Source: Eulemur rufifrons (Eukaryota > Chordata > Mammalia > Primates > Lemuridae). From it: DNA of 64,000 nucleotides. Under the pieces are notes generated by a model that had not been told where the DNA came from, did no database searches, and worked only from the letters and a program-made list of their open reading frames with translations. Positions 11,798 through 26,640 of this stretch are shown here, in pieces (the first letter of the stretch is position 1; each line of letters starts with the position of its first letter). The stretch covers positions 64,857,001-64,921,000 of the forward strand of contig NC_090999.1 in assembly GCF_041146395.1 (NCBI RefSeq), given 5' to 3'. The position numbers and the translations under genes are program-made.

Positions 11798-11975
11798 AAA
11801 GATGCCAAACTTAGAGTCAGAAAACCTGAGCATTAGTCCTGGCTCTGCCACTTATCATTTATATCACCCTCAGCATTCACTTAAGTTTCACTGAACCATA
11901 GTTTCCACATTTTAAAACAAGGGGGCTGATCTAGACTATTCCTTGAGTACCCTCCAGTTTTAATGTTGCTATGAC
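11798..11975 (+). repeat. MIR SINE
   Basis: CCTGGCTCTGCCACTTATCA, TTCACTTAAGTTTCACTGAA and CCATAGTTTCCACATTTTAA follow the MIR core region in plus orientation. Confidence 0.75.
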
Positions 11976-12420
11976 TCCAGGTAGAGTATAGAGTGTATCT
12001 AAGGACTTGAGGTCAGTGGGCTATCAGCTCAGTGGGTCTAAGCACCAACAGGTCCCCCGAGGGGGAACGGGCCCAACCTTACTCTTTGCTAATCTTATTC
12101 TCATTTACCCTTCTCCCAAGAAGGGAGCAACCAGGGGAAAGAAATAGACCATGGGCAAATAGCCCTCTACCTGCCCAATAACCCCTCACCCCAGACCGGA
12201 ATTAGATAATAAGCAATGGGATATACTATACTATGATTGTAAAATATACTTCAGTGTATACTGCTGGTATGAGATGTTCCTATAATCTTTGAAACATCTA
12301 GGCAGGCAGGTTTCCCTCATTTGTTTATTGTATAATAGTTTGGTTACAGTCTTGCAATAATATACATCCAAGGAACATAAACATTGTTACATTTTTACTC
12401 TAGAGTATGGGTGGGTCTAG
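11976..12420. other. Unrecognised intronic sequence
   Basis: Contains a short perfect GC hairpin TCCCCCGAGGGGGA at 12053-12066 within the phrase GTCTAAGCACCAACAGG. The rest is A+T-rich and unassigned. It may be part of an old LTR. Confidence 0.4.
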
Positions 12421-12425
12421 ATGGT

Positions 12426-13019
12426 TGTGAAAGGCAGAATTCTAAGATGGCTGCCAGGATTCCCACCTCCTGGTGTAGGTGCCATGTATAGTCCCCTCCT
12501 CCCTCTTGGGTGTAGGAATATGATGTAATGGGCATTCCTATGATAAGGTTATGTTCCACGGCACAGTTGCCCTTAAGAAAGGGAGATTATTTTTGGTGGG
12601 CCTGGCCCAAGCAGGTGAGCCCTTAAAAAGCACTGGCCTCTTCCCAAAGAAAGAGATTTAAAGTATGGGAGAGATTCAACCTAAAAGAGATTCTCCATTG
12701 ATGGATTTAAGGATGGAGGGAGTCATGGCAAGTTGTCACTAGGAGCAGAAAGCCAGCAAGAAAACAAGGACTTCAATCCTCCAACTATAAGGAGCTGAAT
12801 TCTACCAGCAACCCAAATAAGCTTGCAAGTGGATTGTTTTCCAAAGCTTCCAAAGGAGAACTTGGCCTGATTTGTCCAATGTGAGACCCTAAGCAGAGAA
12901 CCCGGCTGAGCTGAACTGGACTTCCAATCTACTGAACTGAGAGCTGAAAGATGAGCGTTGTTTTAAGCCTCTAAGTTTGTGGTAATTTTTTATGCAGCAA
13001 TAGCAAACAAACTAAAACA
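12426..13019 (+). mobile_element. MLT1-type solo LTR (ERVL-MaLR) with intact 5-bp target duplication
   Basis: A 594-bp LTR starts TGTGAAAGGCAGAATTCTAA and ends AGCAAACAAACTAAAACA, giving the TG…CA termini of retroviral-type LTRs. The direct repeat ATGGT flanks it exactly at 12421-12425 and 13020-13024. Internal landmarks: ATTCCCACCTCCTGG, GGGCCTGGCCCAAGC, AGGAGCTGAATTCTACC, TTTTAAGCCTCTAAGTTTGT. It is an LTR only, with no internal genes. Confidence 0.88.
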
Positions 13020-13024
13020 ATGGT

Positions 13025-15574
13025 ATTCCAGTGAAATGTGATTTAGGATATTTTTTATGAGAATGTCTTTCCTTGTCTCCTTTCTTCTTACTGTACTTCA
13101 AAGCCTTGATCTGTTTTCCTACTATGTAGTTATTTCATTGACTATCTGGAAAATGCCATTTTGTCAGATTAAAATATTTCATATCACTTATCAGAGTTTT
13201 TTCTTCCCCCCTTCCATCCCCACTCATGGTTGATTTGAGATGCAGAGATGTAGAAGTCTTGAGTATGTTATATACATGTTTATGGATGGAGAATCAAACC
13301 AGAAAACACAGATTTCAAGAATTAAAGCAAACAATCTGTGTATTTTGAAGTAACTCAGATATGTTTCATTCATTGCATCTAGTTATCTTGAAACACATTA
13401 ACCTTTACATAACGGTTGAAGAAAAAGAAGTAATGTAAGCATAAATGCCTGAACATTGTAATATCTTTTATCAATAAACATTACTAGAATGCCACGCATT
13501 TGAATCCATGCTTTTCCTAAGGAAAACCTGCATTCTATTGTCTGCTTCCTGATATCGCAGCTGGATCTTATTACAAGGGTAGGATGCACCATGGGAAGCG
13601 TGCCTAAACTTTTTAAACTACAAAAGGAAAGCTGATCTTCATTAATTAGATGTCCAGATTATGCAGACTGACCACTGTACTATTATATATAACATGGTGA
13701 AAAACACTGTTATATGGCTTGTTGATAGCTCCGCCTAGGTAATTTAGCTAAACCTTATTTGCTAAGATAGTCTATTAACCACAAAGGCGGGATTTGGTGT
13801 CAGGTCAAAAATCAGATCAAACTGTGACTTTGTGGTTGATGACTGAGAGAATGCTCTACAACAAAGGGAACTGAGAACACAGTATGATGTCTTTCTAAAA
13901 TTTAATTCAGGAAAAATGTCATCTCTAGCACAGCTTAACATAGTGCTACTACATAATTCAGATAAGTGAAAATATTAACAAGTCAATGATTCATAACTAG
14001 ACTCACCATTTAAAACCCATATTCTCTGCCTTTGTGAAAACCATGGAATTGAATTAAAAGAGAAGCCACCTAATTTTAGAATTAAGCAAATGTGGACGAT
14101 GGGTTTTAGAATGAAGAATAAGTTTGTGGATCACAAACCCTCACCTGAATAATAAGTGGCCCTTTCAATAAAAAGGAAGAATTACAGAGAAAAATACTCA
14201 AAAAGCTATAATCTGGAGGAATTATAAATCTGGGAATCTGGTAAATCACGATTTAGCTTTTACCAATTTTAACCAAAGTCTTTCCAGGTGCTAAAGTCAG
14301 CACTAAAAAAAAAAAAAAAAAAAAAAAAAACTGTTGTGTTAAGTAATTATAATCTTTATCTGCTTCAACTTCTTATACCTGTGTCTTTGTTGTGTACACA
14401 ATCATGTCGAAGGAAAACACTCCAAACTCAAATGAAATAAAAGGCTTCAGTTTATACCCACACGGACCTTGTCAAGTAGCCAATGACTTGCCCTTTCATT
14501 GTGAGTGACTAATATCAATGCTGGCTCCTAAAGAAAGACACTTTTCATAATCGCCCAACAATCTGCTAAGTGAAAACATATGGATAGGCTTAGGCAAAGC
14601 CTGCCAGGGGTCTTTGCTGAATGGAAAACAGGTGCTCTCATTCTATGCCACGTAATACCCCATCTACCCCCAAGTCCAAAGGTTACAGGACTAATAGCTG
14701 CCTTGTGGTAATCAGGGAAAGCCAAGACACTGGCCCTGGTGAAACATCTGGGACATATTTTACATACTTGCAACATATGCTTCAGGTTCAATTAAAGTGA
14801 GGCTTTGGCACATTTATTAATCTTTCTTACTTTTATCCTATAAGAGGACCCACTGACCTGACCCCACTGTTTTACCATATGAGAAAACAGAGAAATAATG
14901 AGAGCTAGAGGTCAGTATCTGCTCGTATGGCAAAAAACACATTTGTTTTCTCATGAAATTCCATTACGCATGACTCTATACACAAACTTTAAATAGAGGA
15001 ACCAATGAATTTTTTAAAGTAGGAAATTACCCTTCTCCTACTCAGACACACTGATAGCCAGGACTTAAAACATTTACTGCTGAGAGAGCCAGTCAAGAGA
15101 CGGAAGCTGGTAAATGGAAACTTGCAGATTCTTTCATATTTTCATTTCATACAGTAAAAAGTTTATATTTCAAGATGTCCACTCTAAGATTTTTCCCTCT
15201 ATTATGCAAGCACTTAAAAGTCTATTGTAAATTATTACATTTGAGATTTTTTGTTCAGATGTGATTTTTATGCTATCAATTGCATGATGAGTAAAAAGGA
15301 AAAACCTCCTGTATGCATCACTCAAACAGAGGGTTGGATTTATGAAAATCAGCTCACAATCCTTTCACATGGAAAACACACTGCTTGTCGGCATCCCGTA
15401 CAGGAGAATACAGTTCCCTTCACAGCGTAATTTAAGTACTCACTTTCAATCAACTTTGGTAACTAGATCTGAAAATGTGTTAGAAGCAGGTTGTCAATTT
15501 CAGACAACCAAACTCTACATTACAATAGATGTTACTCCAGAGATTTGGCGTTTCCACCCTGGCATGTTCCACTT
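13025..15574. other. Intronic sequence without a recognised element
   Basis: Mostly A+T-rich single-copy-looking sequence. A pure A26 tract occupies 14305-14330. Open frames at 13398-13592 (-), 14528-14791 (-) and the start of one at 15342 (+) have no recognisable domain or splice context. Confidence 0.5.
14305..14330. repeat. Poly(A) tract, 26 bp
   Basis: Uninterrupted A26. I do not recognise the sequence upstream of it as a SINE or LINE 3' end, so the origin is unknown. Confidence 0.9.
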
Positions 15575-15588
15575 GACATCTATGTTTT

Positions 15589-15939
<351 letters not shown>

Positions 15940-15953
15940 GACATCTATGTTTT

Positions 15954-16621
15954 GGTGGGCTGGCTAACCAGGTGTATCTATTTGTTTCCCATGCCTAACA
16001 TCCTTTCTATTAAAACATGACCATACAAAGGGGATATTAGAAGTATAGAATATCAACAAACTGGCTAAAAAAAAAATATAGATTCACTTCAAGCAGGGAC
16101 ATTGAAGTACTAGACTTCACTAAGGGTTTCCATTTATTAACATTTCTGGGGAAACGCCTGCTGCTGGGATGGATCTTTATGGTGGCTTTAATAATAAAGC
16201 AGCAACAAGCAAGGGAAAATGGCCATAAATGGATGGCAGCTCAATGTTTATCAGCAGAGAAATGATGATTCAGAGCTGGTATGTTGAGTTAAAATACAAG
16301 CTCTCTACAGCTCTACAACTGACCTTAACAATAAATCATATCATTTATTGCCAGAAGTGTATGCTCATGTTATTTAACATTAAAAACAAGCACATATGTG
16401 TTTTTGCAGGAAGGAGATTTTGTTAGTTTATGTTTGATGATGTCGCTAATGACTAAATGATGTATAGAAGAAAAATTTCACATAAAAGCTCTATCAATTT
16501 AAAAATTTTGAAATAGCATTAGAAGGGAGAAAATGTGTGCGTGTGTGTGTTTCCATTTTCCTTTAAGCGTTGAATATTTGTTAGGAAAAAAAACATCATT
16601 TTGGGGATTAACTAATCACTG

Positions 16622-16652
<31 letters not shown>

Positions 16653-17683
16653 GACATTTCTAATGCTTACTTCCAGCACACAAATTCTTACACTGGGATA
16701 TAACTGTACATCTCTACTGGAATCAAAGGTCAAGGGTGTAAATTAAGACACACTGTTTTTCTCCTTCGAAAAATTTCATTGCTTTACTATAACACAAGTC
16801 AGATTCTGGTGAAGGTCAAAATCTGGTTTTACATGCTGAATAATGTGGAAATAATGCATGATAATCTCTCCCTCTCTCTCAATCTCACCCTAAGATGTTT
16901 TAGATTTTAAGTCTGGAAATGCCCAGAGACGATGATGTAACCAACAGCATCACTATCCTTGCTGTAGAAAGCAGCACTTCCAACCCCAGCCATTGCTACA
17001 GTGCTGCAAGGTCATTCTAATTCCTACTTCCAGTTGTTCCCTCCCCTTAGGGGATAAGCAATCCCAGAAACTAGCAGCCCCAGAAACTATCTGTTATTTA
17101 CTGTGGTCACCACCCCCAAGCCAACCAGCAATCGAAACATAAGCCTGTGAACGGGCTTTCCTGACTGAGGAACCATGGGGCCATTCCAAACCCAGGCAAG
17201 GGCAGTGAGAATTGGGGTTATTTAAATGTCCTCTGGTGCAGTCGTGTCCTTTTGCTGAGCAATTCTTCGAAAATTACAGGTGACAATACCCACGTTCAAC
17301 TCATGCAGGCTATTTTTTTCACTCCCCTCTTCCCCCAAAGCATAGCTCGATTTGTAATACTCAAGATAGGACAAATTTTTGCCCTTCAAAAACAGTCGTC
17401 ACTGCTGTTATCTTCACGAGAGCTATCAAGTTCCAGACAAGCTGAATTATTTTTTTTTTTTTTTGTTCCTGGCAGAAAAATATTTGACCCAGCTCTGGAC
17501 AAAAGCGAAGAGGATTTATAGCCCTCTCTCCCTCTTTGCAACATGCAGTGGCATTGTTAGGATGATAAACAGCACTGTCCAATTTTCTGGACTCAAACAC
17601 TTCAACTCCTTTTTTAACTGTCTGTGAAAACAGTGTCATGTCTACATTTCCCCATCCCCAGGTACCCAAGTGCTGGGAAAGAT
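15954..17683. other. Intronic sequence upstream (left) of the 54-bp MCTP1 exon
   Basis: Contains a T28 tract at 16625-16652, a short TCTC run near 16868-16880, and a T13 tract near 17451-17464. No exon or repeat family recognised. The segment at about 16900-17240 is less A+T-rich than its surroundings. Confidence 0.5.
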
Positions 17684-17689
17684 AATTAC

Positions 17690-17743
17690 CTTGTCATCTT
17701 TGTCATCTTCTTCTTCCTCGTCCTCTAGCATGTCCTCCATTAC
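17690..17743 (-). CDS. MCTP1: MCTP1 internal 54-bp exon encoding the acidic linker between the membrane segments
   Basis: On the minus strand an acceptor (TTTCTGTCTGCAG, 17744-17756) precedes 54 bp encoding 18 residues, VMEDMLEDEEEEDDKDDK, followed by donor GTAATT (17684-17689). Twelve of the 18 residues are Asp or Glu. In MCTP proteins this stretch lies in the loop between the two C-terminal membrane helices, presumably cytosolic. It continues in frame from the exon at 37545-37664 (…RQRDT then VMEDML…). My recollection of human MCTP1 has Val where this copy has the first Met. The exon is phase 0 at both ends, so skipping it would remove 18 residues without shifting the frame. The donor is AAG|GTAATT, weaker than the GTAAGT of the upstream exon. 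The next expected exon (a DSEKKGF-like start) was not found to the left, so it lies outside the window. Confidence 0.93.
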
Positions 17744-17756
17744 CTGCAGACAGAAA

Positions 17757-19335
17757 CAGAAGTCGTTTTATGCTCGTAATGGAGAGAATTTTGTTCTGTC
17801 ATTTTGAACCTTTTGGAAGTGAAAACTTTATTAACATTTGAAACGGATGCCTGAGAGGGAATATTTGATCTAGAGATAGCGATTAGAAAAATGCTCTGCC
17901 TTTCATTGATTAAAAGCAGGGAACTGACTCTCAGTCAGGGGAACCCTATTTACGTAAAATGTCTTGTGACAACTTAAAAAAAATTGAAATATGCATAAGG
18001 TAAACGAACATTAATTTGGAGGATGCTTTAAATCAGGAAATTTCCTTTCTACACCTCCTGTCTATATTAATCAGGCACTTTAAATTTAGAGCTCGATAAC
18101 TAAGCGTGAAACAGCTCTGCTATTTCTAATTTACTTTTCACCAAACTCTAAGATAAAAAACTATGTCTGTTAATTGATTCGTGTTGGTGGTTTATGGCAT
18201 AAATCTAACAATGCCTTTTATGGCTCAAATTTTATTTTTATTTTTTTCCTGATCAAATAGCTCAGATTGTATTATATTGTGGCTCAAATTTCAATTCTGA
18301 TGTATAAATGTCAAGTCTTGATTATCTCTATTATTTTTTTATTTTTGTGAATTACTTAAAACGCTCATTTTAATCCTCTGTGGTTTTACACAAGGATTAT
18401 ATAATAAATACGGATATTATTAACATTATTTAGAAATGTATTCTATATCATCAAATGCATATAACATGTGTATAACCTCTGCAAGTGGATATGCATACAT
18501 GTATTTTTTCAATGGCTCCTAGTTCACCTACTTCAGCAGAATGGAAGAATTATTTGGGGTTTGCCAAATAATTTCCCTTTGCCTGGAGGGGACACTTCAC
18601 TCCATTTCAGGTTTTTAAAATGGTTTTACACACTTAAACAAACATACACATGTGCACTCCATGGAAACCAAAAATTTTTAAAAGTTTGGGATGGGGTCGT
18701 TACTCAAGTAAGTCCCAACTTATTGTATTTATGACATTTGATATAGTTTCTAAATTCGTGTGGTTTTCTCTAATCCTGTATCTCTAAATAGACTCAATAG
18801 AATAATGGTTATCAAATATTTTTAAACCTTTCTCCCAAAGCTCATAACTTAGAGGATAGAAACACCTAGCCCTGTTTTCATGTGGCTTTTTGATACAAAC
18901 AGGAATATTCTATGAGTGAAAATGTCAATAACCAAGACTGTATTATGCAAAGAGTTATATAAACTGAGATAACATGTCAGAATTCTCAGTTATTCCTAAT
19001 AATTTTTCTCAAATATTCTAAAAGCATTAGCTAATTTAAAAAGAATAGCCCAAACACAAACTTCCAGGGCTCATGAACCATTATATACCCCAAAGTGTCT
19101 GACAACCTGTGACAGTGTTCCTAAATTAATATCATACTGTAAATCTTCTATCAAATGGTAGAATTTTGCAGTCTTTCATTCGGACAGTCAGCATTTCAAA
19201 AGAATCATAGTAACACAATATGTGGTTTCTGATATCTGATGAGAGCTTACACTTACTTTGGGACATATAAAGCGATTCAGCCTCAACAAGAAAGATAGAC
19301 TCTTGACATTCTATTTTCAGCCACTCCATAAGCAT
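17757..19335. other. Unrecognised A+T-rich intronic sequence
   Basis: No repeat family recognised. The phrase TGGCTCAAATTT occurs twice near 18221 and 18281. Open frames at 18468-18734 (+) and 19132-19335 (-) are without domains. Confidence 0.45.
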
Positions 19336-19339
19336 TTAT

Positions 19340-19470
19340 TATAAACGCTTTTATCCAAGGCACACAGTGGTAGGTAATGCGGGAATACAAAGATAAATAA
19401 CCAACAAATACTTAATTTCCACTCCTATCAGTCCTCAGGTGGCTTACAATCCAGTGGAATTAAATAGAGA
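19340..19470 (-). repeat. Old L2/MIR-class fragment
   Basis: AGCATTTATTATAAACGC, CCAAGGCACACAGTGGTAG and GGTGGCTTACAATCCAGTGG resemble the conserved 'tattgagcacctactatgtgccaggcactg' block of ancient mammalian LINE/SINE repeats. Family assignment is uncertain. Confidence 0.45.
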
Positions 19471-19879
19471 CTACCAGATCATCTTCATGTTGACTTAGCT
19501 TCCTCAAATCTGAGGCATTTGCAACACAAATATAAAATCAACACTAGCAACAATGTATAATTAAGGTGATACAGGCCAGGCTATTCCAAATTGGGCTATT
19601 TGTGTTGGAGGTTTAAAACAGAAAAGAAGCTACAATGTTTTGGTACATTGTGTTGTATCAAAATAATTCACCTAACTTCATTAAATTTTTAAAAATAATT
19701 ATTATTTTGTACCTTCAATAAAATTATCTTTGAAGGTTTAGATTTAAATAATTTTTTTTGCTAAAATTACCCATGCAGAGTCATATCAAATATGCCCAGG
19801 AAAATAAAATGAATACTATAGTTTTCCTCTTGTGAATAAACTCATGTTATAAGCTCATTATAATTAAGAATGTATTATA

Positions 19880-20025
19880 TACCTCCTCTCTTCAGTACTT
19901 ATCATATTGCAGGTGCTATGAAGGCAGAATGGTGTAGGATTGTGCCTAGCAGATTGTAAGGTACACGATAGATGCTTAAGAAATATTTGTTGATCGAATG
20001 AATAGATGAATGCATCATCTATCCG
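19880..20025 (+). repeat. L2 LINE 3' end
   Basis: Ends with GTGCCTAGCAGATTGTAAGG, TAGATGCTTAAGAAATATTT and GTTGATCGAATGAATAGATG, the usual L2 3'-terminal pattern with its TGAATGAATG-like tail. Confidence 0.7.
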
Positions 20026-20689
20026 TCATATCTTTGAACACACTTTTGGGTGAAGTGCCTATCATTTATCTCACAGAACTAATTTAGTTCACCTGGAAAG
20101 ACTTATACCTAATCAATGATGCAGATTAATGAAAGCAAATATTCAAAATGCTTTCAAACATTTGCCTTGGAAATAAAATCTATGAATACTTAACCTTTAA
20201 GATTTGGGGATCTCCACTCTCTTCAAATTAATTTTCAAACACCCAAGATACGATTGAACCATAAAACAAACCACTAGCTTAATTTACACATTTTACAAAT
20301 CAGCTGTGGATCTTATGTTCCAGTATGACTCAAAGAGGCCTTCGGAATTAGGCTCTTCATTTGCAAAACCCAGACTGTTCTTACTCTGCACAGTGGGTAA
20401 TTGGCTACGCACAATTGCTCCACAAATGTGCAGCCAGAACCACCCAATACAACCATTTACTTTTACATTTGGCAGAAAAGTGTTGTGTTAGTGAGAGGCC
20501 TTTGTGTCATGTTTTAGAGTTCTAGTGAGGGCTCTTCCCCTCCTCCAGTTGCTTCTTAATGTTACATCATAAACATCTACAAGTGAGGATTTATAATATA
20601 GATGGCTTCCTACTGATGCCTTTAAGCTGCTTCAGAATGTATCCCACTATTACATTTTGCCTATGTGAAGCTTAAGGTGCCTTAGAAAA
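20026..20689. other. Unrecognised intronic sequence
   Basis: No repeat, splice-flanked exon or RNA gene recognised. A 61-codon open frame (20306-20491, +) has no recognisable domain. Confidence 0.45.
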
Positions 20690-20805
20690 TGGAGATGATA
20701 ATAGCACCTATCCCACAGTGTTAAGGATCCAATGAGATAACATATATAAAGTGCTTAGTATAGTTCCTGTATCCCTGTAAGTACTCAAAAATGTTAGCTA
20801 TGAAA
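20690..20805 (+). repeat. MIR 3' fragment
   Basis: AAATGGAGATGATAATAGCACC, the spacing to GAGATAACATATATAAAGTGC and TAGTATAGTTCCTG fit the 3' half of MIR. The tRNA-like head is missing. Confidence 0.75.
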
Positions 20806-23800
20806 AAAAAAATAACACTAACTTAATATCTTTAACATTAGTTTTTGGAAATTACATATATATTTTTCCTGGGCAAAATATTCTGTATTCTTAATAACAC
20901 AAAATTCTGACTCATGTTTTCACTGACACTGAGAAACAAATATAGGGGCACAGGTAGAGATGTGGATGAAGATTCCAAATTAATATGATGATGCTTTCAC
21001 AACTAATCTTCAGGCTTTAATGGTCATGTGAAATGGATGGCTTTGAGGACAAGAGTGTCTCAGAAGCTGAGCTGTGCTTTAAGACATGAATGAGCTTAGC
21101 CAAATGCAATGAACGTAGAAACTGCAAACTGAGCTTTTAAAAACAAACTGTGTATATCACTGAAGTGCATTTAATGACTGCACAAAATTGCAGCCCTTCC
21201 CAGAGAACTCAAATAACACCTGCTATTTAGAATGAGAGCGCTAGAGTTTAATACTTAGGAAAACAAATAAAATAAAGAAGTCCTAGTCTCAATTTCCAGC
21301 TCTTTCCTCTTCAAATAAAACCAAATAAGCACTACATAGTTTTGTTTGCAAGTATACAAAGTCCAGTTGGCCAAACATTTGTTAGCAATAATTTAATAGC
21401 AGCATATATGTAGGATTTCCTTGAGGGCGAAAAAAATGAAACGTGACAAAAAATGCAGGTGGTAGAAAAGATACATTTACAAAGTTGGATTTTTTTCTCT
21501 TTTTTCTTTTTTCTTAAGGGGGAACAGCTCAGATCGGCTCTAGAATTCTCCTTCCAAATTATGCTTTCTGATACCTTGTTTGAAAGCAAGTAGTATTAAT
21601 CAAACAAAGGAAGGGCACTAGGGAAATCAGAAAGATGTAATGCAAGCAGTTAAAAGTGACATGACCTTCTGTAATGTCGCTCGTCACAGACTTATATGCC
21701 ACACACTGGAGGAAGGTCTTGAAAGAAACTGATTCTTGGTACTATTCCTTGAATGTAATACTAATAAAGATGACATTTTAAAAAACACACATAGACAGCC
21801 ACAAATGCAGCATGCCAGCTACTTTACAGCCAAAGAATAAGCAAATAACATTATTTTTAAAAGCATAATATTTCTCCACCCATATTCAATCTTTGCTGAA
21901 CATTTGTTATTAACATATAATATCTGGCTGTATATTTTAAAAATGAAACAAAAGTGTATCTATAGACTCTATAGCTCTCATATGGTTGTAGAGGAGCTCT
22001 CTTAATATTATAAGACTTTTAATTGTAATCCAACACAAACATTTTGTGATTTGCAGGGAAATAAAATGTTATTTGACTGAAAATATTAATAACAATGTTG
22101 GTATCTGAATAAAAAATATGACCGCATGTTTGGAATTATTCCACCAGACGATATATAAGGGAGGTGTCCAGAAGGATGCTGTAACAGGAAGACCAATGAA
22201 AGGAGGAGGAAAAGTGAGTTCAGGTAAACATTGTTATTAAAATCATCATGAGACAGTGGATACTAACTATTGCTTTTAAACATCAATTTAGGGTGCATGT
22301 TTAAAGTGAGGAGAGAGGTTAAAAAGCCCATGAATAATTCTTGGAACACTTCATATTATAATTTGCCTAGGAAGAAAATCTTCCACTTATTTAAAGCCCT
22401 TTAAACAAAAAGAATCTTGGTTATGTTAACCTTGTAAGATAAGTATTGAGTCCTGTGAAGCCAAAACCTCTTGAAAGCCAATGCTGACATAATCCAGTTT
22501 CTTTAGTATGTTTACTTCTTTTCCTTGGAAATAATCTTTGAATTAAATGGATGTTTTACTATGTTCAGAATGAATAGTTGTACAATTCAAATTGCTTTCC
22601 TCAAACATGGTCTATAAAAATGCAACACATTTAAAGTAGAAATCACTGCTGTCCAGATGTGCAACTGTGATGTTAAAATGTTAAAGAAAATTGACACAAA
22701 AGAAAGAAGTTTCACATTTAGTTTCATATTCATAGAACATCCCAATGTGTACAGATACTTATATTTGGATACATTACAAACTCAACGCCTATTTCCACCC
22801 TAGAGATACGGAAGAATTTGGGGAGTGGTATTCTTTAATATGGTCTGGAGTTCATTTATATCAATGTGTGTAAACCAAGCAGAACATGCATCTGCATGCC
22901 AATGGATTTATCACATGTATGTGTAGGCATAATATGAAATTATGGAATGTCTGTGGATTGGGAAGATGCATATAACCACTCAAATGATTTCGTATCACTT
23001 AAAAGTACCAGAGGCCGGGCTGAAGATTTTTGTGGTCAATGAGATCTTTAGAGGAGTGCTTGTGCAGACATTTTTACAACAGGACAACTGCTTCTCACAA
23101 GATTTTTGAGAAAGAACTTTTGCAAAATAAATGGCACAATTAAACTGCATTAATTTCCTCCATGTTTGTAAGAATAATAAGACTCAAACAGGTCTGGGAT
23201 ATACTGTTTCATCCAGGGTATCTCTAAAAGCAACTGCATGTATGATGGCTGCTTAGTTTGATTCACGCTATTAAGGATTTGACCTTGGAGTATTTCAGCT
23301 ACAGTAGTCATCAAGATAACTGAACCAGTAGATGTAATAATAATTAGTGTGATAGGCTTGCCAGTGAGGCTGAATATATTGCAATACAAAAGAAGGCAGA
23401 CTAAAAAGAAAAGCATTAGTACTTACTGCTAAAAGACTTCCTGATTTTTACAGAGACACTCAAATACAATTATTTCTTTTTGCAGAATGCATTTCCCTGG
23501 CTCATTCTAGAAAGTACCATGTTGTAATTTAGTCTGATTTTTAATAGGAAGTGTGGCTTTAATGTGGCTATCAGATGACTTTTGATGCATGCTACTGATT
23601 ACATAAGCCTGTATTCTGTATCATCAACAGCAGCATTCTTATAATATGCTTTGCTGTAAGGTACAAAGACAGTAAATTTACTTTACTGGCCAAGAGTATG
23701 TAACCTTTTATTTTCTTAAGTGTCAGCTTAATATGCAGAAAAGCCCTTCCATTAAGAGAGGCTAAACGATAACTAATATAAATTCTATAATTAGTACAAG

Positions 23801-24245
23801 CATCTTAAATAAATGTCTTTTCATATTTCCTTCTCAGTATTTTAAAATGTTCATTCTTATACTTAACACAAAGCACTGTGATCAGAATTCTAGTGCTTAT
23901 TTGAACTATGTCTCCATCTAAAGGCTTTACAATGTATTGTACTTTTTGCTTGCAGGAAAATTCTAATCTTGGTGTCTTAGAATATTGCATATTAATTCAA
24001 CTGAGTAGGAAAAAAATAGGTCAACTATTAACCTAGAATGTCCTTCTTAAATAATAATGCTTTCTTGAAACTGTATTATTTGTCAGCTTGAAAAATGTAC
24101 ACAAAAGGCTCCCCAAAATTGCGTTGTTTAACGTGCTTCGCAAATAAAATTAAAAGATAGCTAGACTTGCCACTAATCCATTTTATAAAATTTAATGTTT
24201 TCAAAGCAAAATATTTATAATTACACATATGTATTTTTAGAGACA
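20806..24245. other. Long intronic stretch without a recognised element
   Basis: A+T-rich, probably single-copy. Open frames at 21332-21589, 23150-23416 and 23805-23990 (all minus) were inspected. The 88-codon frame at 23150-23416 is hydrophobic at its start but has no family I recognise and no splice context. Confidence 0.45.
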
Positions 24246-24249
24246 AAGC

Positions 24250-24300
24250 AAAATATATATATACACACATACATACATACACACACATATATATTAATAG
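24250..24300. repeat. AT/CA-rich microsatellite
   Basis: Alternating TA, CA and CATA units (ATATATATATACACACATAC… ACACACACATATATATTA) lie directly before the Alu monomer. Confidence 0.85.
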
Positions 24301-26434
<2,134 letters not shown>

Positions 26435-26640
26435 GGTAAGGTGCTCAGGTGTCATTCATTGAGCACTTGTTGTATGCTAAACACATTGTAATTGTCTCTT
26501 AAATCTTCAGAAGACCCCAACAGATAGCTATTGTCCCCATATTATTGGTAACGAAATTGAGGACTAGAGAGTGAATAAATTTGTATAGCTAACAAGTAGG
26601 AGGTTTGAAATTTAATCCCAGGTCTTCATTGGAAAAGTGT
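26435..26640 (-). repeat. MIR SINE
   Basis: Reverse orientation: CATTGAGCACTTGTTGTATG, CATATTATTGGTAACGAAAT, TGAGGACTAGAGAGTG and TTTAATCCCAGGTCTT match the reverse complement of MIR from its 3' end to its core. Confidence 0.75.
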
